From Rhodospirillales bacterium (GTDB lineage Bacteria; Pseudomonadota; Alphaproteobacteria; UBA828): a DNA stretch of 7,276 bases. The stretch is taken from NCBI GenBank assembly GCA_026712885.1, contig JAPOPO010000110.1, positions 1-7,276 on the forward strand, written 5' to 3'. Every line of letters begins with the position of its first letter. Within the stretch, counting starts at the first letter, position 1. This document shows, piece after piece, positions 1 through 5,404 of the stretch. Made by a program: the position numbers and the translations under genes. A model generated the notes under the pieces. The model made no database searches. It saw nothing but the letters and a program-made list of their open reading frames with translations, and was not told where the DNA came from.

Positions 1-1
1 C

Positions 2-1066
2 GACATGCGCGAATGTATCGGCTGCAACATCTGCGTCTCGGGCGATTTCACCATGTCGCCGATCCGCTGCACCCAGAACCCGACCATGAGCGAGGAGTGG
101 CGCAAGGGCTGGCACCCGGAGCGCATTCGGCCGCGCGAGTCGGAGAAGCCCGTCCTCATCGTCGGCGCGGGGCCGGCGGGCCTCGAGGCGGCGCAGGCGC
201 TCGGCAAGCGGGGCTACGAAGTGACGTTGGCCGAGAAGGGTACCGCACTCGGCGGCCGCGTCGCGCGCGAATGCGGGCTGCCGGGGCTCGCCGCATGGGT
301 CCGGGTCCGCGACTACCGCGAGCAGCAGCTACATCAGCTGCCCAACGTGCAGACCTACTTCGATTCCGAGCTCGACGCGGCGGCCGTGCTGGAATTTGGC
401 GTGCCCCGTGTCGTGGTCGCCACCGGCGCGCGCTGGCGGGCGGACGGCGTCGGCCACCACTGGGCGTGGCCCATGCCCATCGCGGCGAGCGCGCGGGTTC
501 TGACTCCCGACGACATCATGGCAGGCACCGTGTCTCCGGCAGGGGCGCGCGTCGTCGTCTGGGACGACGAGCACTACTACATGGGGGGCGTGCTGGCGGA
601 ACTGCTCGCCGACAAGGGTTGCCAGACGTCCTACCTGACACCGGCGCCCGAAGCCTCTACCTGGACTCGCAACACGATGGAGCAGCACTTCATCCAGGCG
701 CGCCTCCTGGAGAAGGGCGTAACGATCCGGAGCTTCACCAATCTCGACGCCGTCTCGGAAGGCTCCATCACGGCCTCCTGCGTCTTCACCGGGCGCGCGG
801 AAGAGATCGCGGCGGACGCCGTGGTGCTGGTCACGTCGCGGGAGCCGGTAGACCGCCTCACCCGCGAGCTTGCGGCGCGCGCCGATGACTGGAAGGACGC
901 CGGCATCGAAACGGTCACCACTATCGGCGACGCGCTCGCGCCGGCGACCATCGCCCACGCGGTCTACGCGGGGCGCCGCTATGCGGAGGAGTTGGACGGC
1001 CCGGCGGTGAGCAACGACGAGGTTCCCTTCAACCGCGAGATCGCCGAGCTCCTGCCCCTTGTCTAA
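2..1066 (+). CDS. Trimethylamine/dimethylamine/histamine dehydrogenase-like Fe-S flavoprotein, C-terminal half (partial)
   Basis: The reading frame is open to the left edge (the codon before the first ATG is Asp), so the N-terminal FMN-binding TIM barrel lies outside the window and the ATG at base 5 is not the start. Numbering from base 2, the visible part opens with Cys5, Cys8, Cys11 and Cys23 (CX2CX2CX11C), the [4Fe-4S] ligand cluster. The CX2CX2C spacing matches trimethylamine dehydrogenase and its relatives; 2,4-dienoyl-CoA reductase (FadH) has CX2CX3C. A GxGxxG dinucleotide fold follows at residues 55-60, with an acidic residue near 78 ending the second strand, as in the ADP/FAD-binding domain of this family. 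Family members oxidise amines and pass electrons through FMN and Fe-S to an electron-transfer flavoprotein. The substrate cannot be read from this half: tri- or dimethylamine, histamine, or an N-methylated amino acid are all possible. The gene converges on tlyA with an 11-base gap. Confidence 0.82.
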   Translation, partial: DMRECIGCNICVSGDFTMSPIRCTQNPTMSEEWRKGWHPERIRPRESEKPVLIVGAGPAGLEAAQALGKRGYEVTLAEKGTALGGRVARECGLPGLAAWVRVRDYREQQLHQLPNVQTYFDSELDAAAVLEFGVPRVVVATGARWRADGVGHHWAWPMPIAASARVLTPDDIMAGTVSPAGARVVVWDDEHYYMGGVLAELLADKGCQTSYLTPAPEASTWTRNTMEQHFIQARLLEKGVTIRSFTNLDAVSEGSITASCVFTGRAEEIAADAVVLVTSREPVDRLTRELAARADDWKDAGIETVTTIGDALAPATIAHAVYAGRRYAEELDGPAVSNDEVPFNREIAELLPLV

Positions 1067-1077
1067 TTCGTCTCTCC

Positions 1078-1830
1078 CTACGGCGCGCGGCGCGCGGCGA
1101 TCAGGAACTCGGTATTGCCGTCGCGGCCCTTGATCGGGCTCTCGACCAGTCCCGTCACCGGCCAGCTCTCTGCCGTAAGCCAGTCTCGGATCGCCGCGCA
1201 GACCTCCGCGTGAACGGCGGGGTCGCGGACGATACCGCCCTTGCCCACGCGCTCGCGCCCGGCCTCGAACTGCGGCTTGATCAGGGCGACGAGGCGTGCG
1301 CCGTCGGCTGCGAGCGCGAGCGGGGCCGGCAGGATCGTGCGCAGGCCGATGAAGCTCGCATCGCACACGACGAGGTCGATCGGCGCCGGCACCTGCTCCC
1401 GCGAGAGGTAACGCGCGTTGGTCCGCTCCAGCACCGTAACGCGGGCATCGTCGCGCAGGCGGGCGTCGAGCTGGCCGTAGCCGACATCGACCGCGTAGAC
1501 CCGCCGTGCGCCCCGCTGGCAGAGCACATCGGTGAAGCCCCCGGTAGAGGCGCCGACGTCCAGCGCAGCCAGCCCGCTTGGGTCGATTTCGAAATGCGTG
1601 AGCGCGTGGTCCAGCTTTTGGCCGCCGCGCGAGACCCAGGGGTGATCCGCGCCCCTGACCGTGAGTGGGAGCGCGCGGTCGACCTGCGTGCCGGGCTTCT
1701 CGAGCCGGCGCTCGCCGGAGTAGACTCGGCCGGCCAGCAGCAGCGCCTGCGCCTTGGCCCTGGTCTCGGCAAGGCCGCGGGCGACCAGCAGGGTGTCGAG
1801 CCGTTCCTTGCCGGACGCGCGCCGGTTCAG
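1078..1830 (-). CDS. tlyA: TlyA family rRNA (cytidine-2'-O)-methyltransferase
   Basis: Predicted SAM-dependent methyltransferase that adds 2'-O-methyl groups to cytidine in rRNA; older annotations call it hemolysin A. With the CTG start it has 250 residues, normal for the family. An S4 RNA-binding domain occupies about residues 9-65 (ERLDTLLVARGL, then an AGRVYSG turn). The FtsJ-like methyltransferase domain follows, with SAM motif DVGASTGG at 91-98. The four expected catalytic-type residues are visible: Lys72 in SRGGQKL, Asp157 in CDASF, Lys185 in KPQFE and Glu241 in GNTEF. The frame has no ATG, GTG or TTG between its upstream stop (1912-1914) and the S4 domain. The first usable ATG/GTG/TTG codon is GTG at 1525-1527, which would delete the S4 domain and the SAM motif. 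CTG at 1828-1830 overlaps the ispA stop as CTGA and has GGAG eight bases upstream, so I chose it. Last gene of the xseB-ispA-tlyA cluster, probably translationally coupled to ispA. Confidence 0.9.
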   Translation of the reverse strand: MNRRASGKERLDTLLVARGLAETRAKAQALLLAGRVYSGERRLEKPGTQVDRALPLTVRGADHPWVSRGGQKLDHALTHFEIDPSGLAALDVGASTGGFTDVLCQRGARRVYAVDVGYGQLDARLRDDARVTVLERTNARYLSREQVPAPIDLVVCDASFIGLRTILPAPLALAADGARLVALIKPQFEAGRERVGKGGIVRDPAVHAEVCAAIRDWLTAESWPVTGLVESPIKGRDGNTEFLIAARRAP

Positions 1831-2714
1831 TGGCGCCGCTCCACGATATAGCGGGCGGCGGCGCGGAGCGGCGCGGCTTTTTCGTCGAAGGGACTCAGCG
1901 CCGCGATGGCGTCACCCCCCAGCCCCTCCGCCCGCCAGCGCGCTTCCTCCGCGCCCAAGAGGCCCACGAAGGTTGCCTTCCCGGCGGCGGCGTCCTTGCC
2001 CACGGCCTTGCCCAGGTCGGCTTCCGTGCCCTCGTGATCGAGCAGGTCGTCGGCGATCTGGAACGCGAGCCCGATGCAGGCGGCATAGTCGCGGAGCGCC
2101 GCACGCGCCGCACCGTCCTCCCGCGCGAGGATGGCGCCGGCCTCGCACGAGAAGCCGAAGAGAGCACCAGTCTTGAGTCGCTGCAGCCGGATCACTTCGT
2201 CGAGTCTGAGATTCCGGCTCTCCGCCGCGAGGTCGATCGCCTGGCCGCCGGCCATGCCGTTCGCGCCGGCGGCCTGCGCCAGCGCGCAGGCGAGTTCCAC
2301 GCGCACCGCGGCGTCGGGATGCCCCGCCGGCGTCGTCACCGCCTCGAAGGCGAGCGTGAGCAGTGAATCGCCCACCAGGATCGCGGTCGCCTCGTCGAAG
2401 GCGATATGGCAGGTGGGCTTGCCGCGGCGCAGGTCGTCGTCGTCCATCGCGGGCAGGTCATCGTGGACCAGCGAGTAGGTGTGCACCATCTCGATGGCGG
2501 CGGCGGTATTGACGGACCAGGCGCGCGGCACCTCGAAGAGGTCGGCGCCCGAGAGCACCAGGAAGGGCCGGAGCCTCTTGCCGCCGGCGAAGAGGGAATA
2601 GCGCATCGCCTCGACGAGGCGACCGTCGGCCCCGTCAGGCGCGGGAACCAGTGACTCGAGGGCTTCGTCTACGGCGTCCGCGGCCTCGCGGAGCGCATCC
2701 TCCAGCGAACTCAC
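1827..2714 (-). CDS. ispA: Farnesyl diphosphate synthase (polyprenyl synthetase family)
   Basis: Condenses isopentenyl diphosphate with dimethylallyl and then geranyl diphosphate to make farnesyl diphosphate, the precursor of quinone side chains, undecaprenyl phosphate and hopanoids; cytosolic. The 295 residues match the family length. Visible landmarks: GGKRLRP at 44-50 (diphosphate binding), the first Asp-rich motif at 85-92 (DD, four residues, DD, with the Pro-Ala insertion of bacterial type II enzymes), and the second Asp-rich motif DDLLD at 222-226. Tyr80, five residues before the first Asp, is the aromatic that limits product length to C15, so farnesyl rather than geranylgeranyl diphosphate is expected. 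The start is GTG (2712-2714), six bases after an AGGA that overlaps the xseB stop, so translation is probably coupled to xseB. The stop overlaps the tlyA start by four bases. In many proteobacteria dxs follows ispA directly; here it does not. Confidence 0.95.
   Translation of the reverse strand: MSSLEDALREAADAVDEALESLVPAPDGADGRLVEAMRYSLFAGGKRLRPFLVLSGADLFEVPRAWSVNTAAAIEMVHTYSLVHDDLPAMDDDDLRRGKPTCHIAFDEATAILVGDSLLTLAFEAVTTPAGHPDAAVRVELACALAQAAGANGMAGGQAIDLAAESRNLRLDEVIRLQRLKTGALFGFSCEAGAILAREDGAARAALRDYAACIGLAFQIADDLLDHEGTEADLGKAVGKDAAAGKATFVGLLGAEEARWRAEGLGGDAIAALSPFDEKAAPLRAAARYIVERRH
1828..1842 (-). promoter_or_regulatory. Ribosome binding site and CTG start of tlyA
   Basis: On the minus strand GGAG (1839-1842) is followed by eight bases and then CTG (1828-1830). 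The CTG shares bases with the ispA TGA stop (1827-1829), giving a CTGA junction analogous to the common ATGA coupling overlap. It is the only plausible initiation codon upstream of a complete S4 domain. A sequencing or assembly change of ATG to CTG would look the same. Confidence 0.5.
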
Positions 2715-2723
2715 CCGGCGTCC

Positions 2724-2972
2724 TCAGCCGGTCTCGAATGGCTCCGTGCGGACCGCTCCGGCCGCATCGCTATCGATCTTCTCGACCCGGAGCTCGGCCT
2801 GCCTGAGCTTCTCTTCGCAGAACGTCTTCAGCTTGACGCCGCGCTCATAGGCCGCGATGGCCGCTTCGAGGCCGGTCTCGCCGGCCTCCAGCTCGTGCAC
2901 GATCCCCTCGAGCTCGCGCATCGCGCCCTCGAAGGTCTGCGCCTCGCCGTCGTTCTCTCCGCCCTCGCCCAT
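2724..2972 (-). CDS. xseB: Exodeoxyribonuclease VII small subunit
   Basis: Small subunit of exonuclease VII, which binds several-fold to the XseA subunit and supports degradation of single-stranded DNA to oligonucleotides. At 82 residues it matches the usual 75-85. About residues 13-68 carry the family pattern of two acidic helices: FEGAMRELEGIVHELEAGE, then LEAAIAAYERGVKLKTFCEEKL, an amphipathic helical hairpin. The charged, low-complexity ends (MGEGGEND and the Thr-Glu-rich tail) are typically variable. The start is ATG at 2970-2972. No purine-rich Shine-Dalgarno sequence precedes it, unlike the other genes here whose starts are in view. It is the first gene of the xseB-ispA-tlyA cluster, with nine bases between its stop and the ispA start. 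The xseA gene is not in the window, which is normal because the two subunits are usually unlinked. Confidence 0.92.
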   Translation of the reverse strand: MGEGGENDGEAQTFEGAMRELEGIVHELEAGETGLEAAIAAYERGVKLKTFCEEKLRQAELRVEKIDSDAAGAVRTEPFETG

Positions 2973-2978
2973 GCAACG

Positions 2979-3007
2979 AGTCTAGGGTGTGCCCCAATAT
3001 GCGGCAA
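2979..3007 (-). promoter_or_regulatory. Possible sigma-70-type promoter for xseB-ispA-tlyA
   Basis: Reading the minus strand, TTGCCG (3002-3007) and TAGACT (2979-2984) are separated by 17 bases. Each matches four of six consensus positions. Initiation about seven bases after the -10 box would fall at or next to the xseB ATG (2970-2972), implying a leaderless transcript, which fits the lack of a Shine-Dalgarno sequence there. Matches this weak occur by chance, so this is only a candidate. Confidence 0.28.
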
Positions 3008-3010
3008 CCC

Positions 3011-3032
3011 GCTGAACCGGCCCGGAATCAGC
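3011..3032 (-). terminator. Imperfect hairpin after the antitoxin-like ORF, terminator or attenuator candidate
   Basis: GCTGA at 3011-3015 and TCAGC at 3028-3032 form a five-base-pair stem, extended by a small internal loop and a CC/GG pairing around a five-base GC-rich loop. It begins three bases beyond the stop of the small ORF at 3036. No T-run follows on the minus strand, so it is not a classical intrinsic terminator. Its position just upstream of the possible xseB promoter suggests a boundary between transcription units, but that is inference. Confidence 0.25.
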
Positions 3033-3035
3033 ACG

Positions 3036-3173
3036 TCAGGCGCCGATGTCCTCGAACAGCTCGTCCGCGTCGTTGAAGCGCTTGCCATCGCCCACTTCCA
3101 GCTCCTTCATGGCCTCGACGGTGGAAGGGTTCGGCGCGTCAACTCCGGAGGGCAACTTCTTCTCATCGTCCAC
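3036..3173 (-). CDS. Small ORF resembling the C-terminal part of a RelB/DinJ-type antitoxin, no adjacent toxin
   Basis: A 45-residue reading frame starting at GTG (3171-3173), with GGAG seven bases upstream. Residues 14-43 read PNPSTVEAMKELEVG, then GKRF, then DADELFEDI. This is the layout seen at the C-terminus of RelB/DinJ family antitoxins: a PN-x-x-T stretch, a helix ending in Glu/Gly, a basic GKRF turn and an acidic D-x-LF-x-x-(L/I) tail, the part that wraps the toxin. The N-terminal ribbon-helix-helix DNA-binding half is absent: only about 45 residues are present against roughly 80-95 in complete antitoxins. No RelE/YafQ-like toxin is visible on either strand beside it; the neighbours are GST (32 bases upstream) and xseB (63 bases downstream). 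It could be a decayed antitoxin, a stand-alone small regulator, or a short protein of another family with a similar tail. The resemblance is from memory of the family pattern, not a search. Confidence 0.5.
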   Translation of the reverse strand: MDDEKKLPSGVDAPNPSTVEAMKELEVGDGKRFNDADELFEDIGA

Positions 3174-3205
3174 GACAATACTCCGCTCCGTTTCCCCGCC
3201 GCCGG

Positions 3206-3835
3206 TTAGCCCGCGATGCTCGGGCGGGCGGAGACCTCGGCGTGCCAGCGCCGGGTGTTGGTGTGATCCTCCGGCAGCCCGACCTTGGCCCCCTTGGTCG
3301 CGAAGTCGACGATGCAGAGCGCGGTGATGTCGGCGACGCTGAAGCGGGGGCCCGCGATGAACCGGTTGTCCGCAAGCTGACGCTCGATGCGACCGTAGAA
3401 GCGGGCGAGCCGCTTCTTGCCGCGCTCCACCAGGTCGGGGATCTGCTCGATGGGCTCTTCGAACCCCGGCAGGCCCCGGCCGGCGAAGGCGGGGGTGGCA
3501 TTACGGAACACCTCGGCTACGCCGTTGAAGCCTTCGTTCTCGGCGCGGCGCTCCCACATGTCGACGCGCGCACGGTCGAGCCGGTTCACGCCGAAGAGCG
3601 GCGGGGCCGGATACGCCTCTTCGAGGAACCGGCAGATCGCCATCGCCTCGCCGATCTGCGTGCCGTCGTCGAGCTCCAGCATCGGAACGATGCGCCCGTC
3701 GTAGCGCGCGAGGAAGTCGTTGGTGAGATGCGCGCCCTCGCCGACCTCCACCACCGGGATCTCGATACCCTTCTCGGCCATGTAGATCAACACGCGGCGC
3801 GGATTGGGCGCAGCCCCCCAACTGTAAAGCTTCAT
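3206..3835 (-). CDS. Glutathione S-transferase family protein
   Basis: Predicted cytosolic GST of 209 residues, a normal length. The N-terminal thioredoxin-like domain (about 1-80) begins KLYSWGAAPNPRRV and contains the conserved cis-proline Pro51 in IVPMLEL and the glutathione-contact segment GEAMAICRFLE at 62-72. The all-helical C-terminal domain (about 88-209) has the N-capping box SVADI at 166-170. Two substitutions stand out. Where many bacterial GSTs read SPNCRRV with a catalytic Cys, this protein has Pro12, leaving Ser5 or Asn11 as possible active-site residues. The usual Glu-Ser pair that binds the gamma-glutamyl group is Glu63-Ala64. The start ATG (3833-3835) has a strong AAGGAGG five bases upstream; a further in-frame extension to 3985 overlaps the amidase and has no support. 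It lies 31 bases after amidase 1 and is probably co-transcribed with it. Substrate unknown: detoxification or a catabolic isomerisation are both possible. Confidence 0.88.
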   Translation of the reverse strand: MKLYSWGAAPNPRRVLIYMAEKGIEIPVVEVGEGAHLTNDFLARYDGRIVPMLELDDGTQIGEAMAICRFLEEAYPAPPLFGVNRLDRARVDMWERRAENEGFNGVAEVFRNATPAFAGRGLPGFEEPIEQIPDLVERGKKRLARFYGRIERQLADNRFIAGPRFSVADITALCIVDFATKGAKVGLPEDHTNTRRWHAEVSARPSIAG

Positions 3836-3866
3836 TGCGTCCTCCTTGCGGCTCGGCCTTTGGCCC

Positions 3867-5294
3867 CTAGATCGCGGGCCGCTTGCTCTGCCAGGGCTGG
3901 GTCGCGCCCTCGAACGCGGCAGCCGCGCGGAATACGGCGAGGTCGTCGTAGGGTCGGCCCACGACCTGCATTCCGATCGGCACACCGTTGGCGGAGAACC
4001 CGGTCGGCACGCTCATCACCGGACATTGGCTCACCTGATTGAAGCCGTAGGTCGCGATCCAGCCGCCGTAAGCCATGACCCGTACCCCGTTGATCCGAAA
4101 ATCCGGGTTCGCATTGTCGTGGTCTGCCTTGACTGCCGGCACCGTATTCGTCGGGCAGATCAAGATGTCGTGGGACTTGAGGATCGGCTGCAGCTGTTGC
4201 CACATCCGGCCACGCACCGCGTAACACTGGTACAGGCGGGCGGCGCTGAGCCTGAGGCCCCGCTCCACCAGCCCGACGACGAAAGGGTCCATCTCGTACT
4301 GCCAGCGAGGCAGGTAGTCGCCGACGAGGCCCGCGAAGATGCCCTCCCACCAGGTCACGCAGATGTCGAGGGCGCCGTAGTCCCAGCCGAGATCGACCTC
4401 CTCCACCTCGCAGCCGAGATCGCGGAATATCGCAGCAGCGCGCCGCGTCGCCTCCTCCACCTCCGGGTCGACCTGGAGGTAGCCGAGGTCCATGCTGAGG
4501 GCAACCTTCCAGCCGCGGATTCCCTCGTAGGTGGCCGGCAGCCGGACCCTGCCGGGCAGGGAGCGGTGATCCTCCGGGTGCGGACCGGACATGACGTTCT
4601 GCATCAGCGCGGCGTCGGCCACGCTGCGCACGATCGGGCCGTAGTGCAGGATGGTCTCGAAGGGATGGTCGCGATCCAGCGGATTGCGGCCGAAGGGCGG
4701 CTTGTAACCGAAGAGGCCGCAGGCCGCGGCCGGAATGCGGATTGAGCCGCCGCCGTCGGTGCCGTCGGCAAGCGTCGTCATGCCGGCGGCGACCACGGCG
4801 CCTGCGCCGCCGGAAGAGCCGCCGGGGGTGTAATCCAGGTTCCACGGATTGCGCGTGACGCCCCAGAGCGGACTGTGGGTGGCTCCCGAATGGGCGAACT
4901 CGGGAGTCGTGCTGCGCAGGTGCATGATGGCGCCCGCACGCAGCAGCCGGTCCACAGTGGGTGCCGTGTAGTCGGGCCTGAAGTCCGCGAAGATCTTCGA
5001 GCCGAGGGTGGTGATCTCGCCCTTGACCGTGTGGAAGTCCTTGATCGCGACTGGCACGCCTTCGAGCGCGCGCAGCCGGCCGTCGGTCTTCCCGTACTTC
5101 GCCTCGGCCTTCTTCGCCTGCTCGCGTGCCCGGTCGAAGTAGTCGTAGGTGATGGCGTTGAGCCTGGGGTTGACCTCCTGCGTGCGTGCGATCTGCGCGT
5201 CCAGCAACTCGACGGGCGAGAGCGTGCGCGCCTTGAAGCGCGCCAGCGCCTCGCTTGCCGAGAGATAGCAAAGCTCCAGGTCCGCCGATGCCAA
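3867..5294 (-). CDS. Amidase signature family hydrolase, copy 1
   Basis: Amidase-signature enzyme of 475 residues that hydrolyses an amide bond with a Ser-cisSer-Lys triad. The triad is intact: Lys85 in VAIKDF, Ser160 in the TPGGSSGG motif (cis-Ser) and Ser184 in TDGGGSIRIP (nucleophile). The 75- and 24-residue spacings equal those of GatA. No signal peptide or membrane segment is seen, so it is probably cytosolic. The start is TTG (5292-5294), supported by GGAGGTGA six bases upstream (measured from GGAGG) and by a protein N-terminus identical to copy 2 (MASADLELCY). GatB and GatC are absent, so a stand-alone amidase is more likely than a tRNA amidotransferase subunit. About 79% identical to copy 2 with no gaps. 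Substrate unassigned. It follows copy 2 by 110 bases and precedes the GST by 31, all in one direction. Confidence 0.93.
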   Translation of the reverse strand: MASADLELCYLSASEALARFKARTLSPVELLDAQIARTQEVNPRLNAITYDYFDRAREQAKKAEAKYGKTDGRLRALEGVPVAIKDFHTVKGEITTLGSKIFADFRPDYTAPTVDRLLRAGAIMHLRSTTPEFAHSGATHSPLWGVTRNPWNLDYTPGGSSGGAGAVVAAGMTTLADGTDGGGSIRIPAAACGLFGYKPPFGRNPLDRDHPFETILHYGPIVRSVADAALMQNVMSGPHPEDHRSLPGRVRLPATYEGIRGWKVALSMDLGYLQVDPEVEEATRRAAAIFRDLGCEVEEVDLGWDYGALDICVTWWEGIFAGLVGDYLPRWQYEMDPFVVGLVERGLRLSAARLYQCYAVRGRMWQQLQPILKSHDILICPTNTVPAVKADHDNANPDFRINGVRVMAYGGWIATYGFNQVSQCPVMSVPTGFSANGVPIGMQVVGRPYDDLAVFRAAAAFEGATQPWQSKRPAI

Positions 5295-5305
5295 GCCTCA
5301 CCTCC
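5292..5305 (-). promoter_or_regulatory. Shine-Dalgarno and TTG start of amidase copy 1
   Basis: The minus strand carries GGAGGTGA (5298-5305); from GGAGG there are six bases to TTG (5292-5294). This fixes the start at the codon aligning with the ATG of the downstream-listed paralog (copy 2). The strong site may compensate for the weak TTG codon. Confidence 0.75.
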
Positions 5306-5404
5306 AACCGCGATGCCGCCGCGCGCCGTCCTCGGCTATGCGGTTCCGCCGCTTACGCGCGGTACACGACCCTGCGCGCCATCGATGGCCGTGCTGCGCG
5401 CGCC
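5295..5404 (-). other. 110-base spacer between the two amidase genes
   Basis: I see no gene here. It holds the Shine-Dalgarno of copy 1, a perfect 12-base palindrome GCCATCGATGGC (5378-5389) and, flanking that, two GCGCGC blocks that could pair as an outer stem. No T-run follows, so a terminator is not supported. The palindrome could be an operator half-site pair or chance in GC-rich DNA. No counterpart is seen in the 54-base spacer upstream of copy 2. Confidence 0.3.

Noticed and set aside
1067..1077. A bidirectional terminator between the convergent flavoprotein gene and tlyA
   Set aside because: The gap is only 11 bases and shows no inverted repeat with a T-run.
1210..1851. A 213-codon plus-strand frame opposite tlyA
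   Set aside because: It is the antisense of a confidently identified gene, has no recognisable motifs, and its codon pattern mirrors the minus-strand gene.
3836..3985. A 50-residue N-terminal extension of the GST
   Set aside because: It would overlap the amidase end, is Arg/Ser/Pro-rich and lacks similarity; the ATG at 3833-3835 has a strong Shine-Dalgarno and begins the thioredoxin fold exactly.
3832..5307. A 491-codon minus-strand frame overlapping amidase copy 1 in another phase
   Set aside because: It is Arg/Gly/His-rich and low in complexity with no domain, whereas the overlapping frame carries a complete amidase triad.
5378..5389. Twelve-base palindrome GCCATCGATGGC as an operator or terminator
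   Set aside because: There is no loop for a stable hairpin, no T-run and no second copy; chance occurrence in GC-rich DNA cannot be excluded, so it is only noted in the spacer entry.
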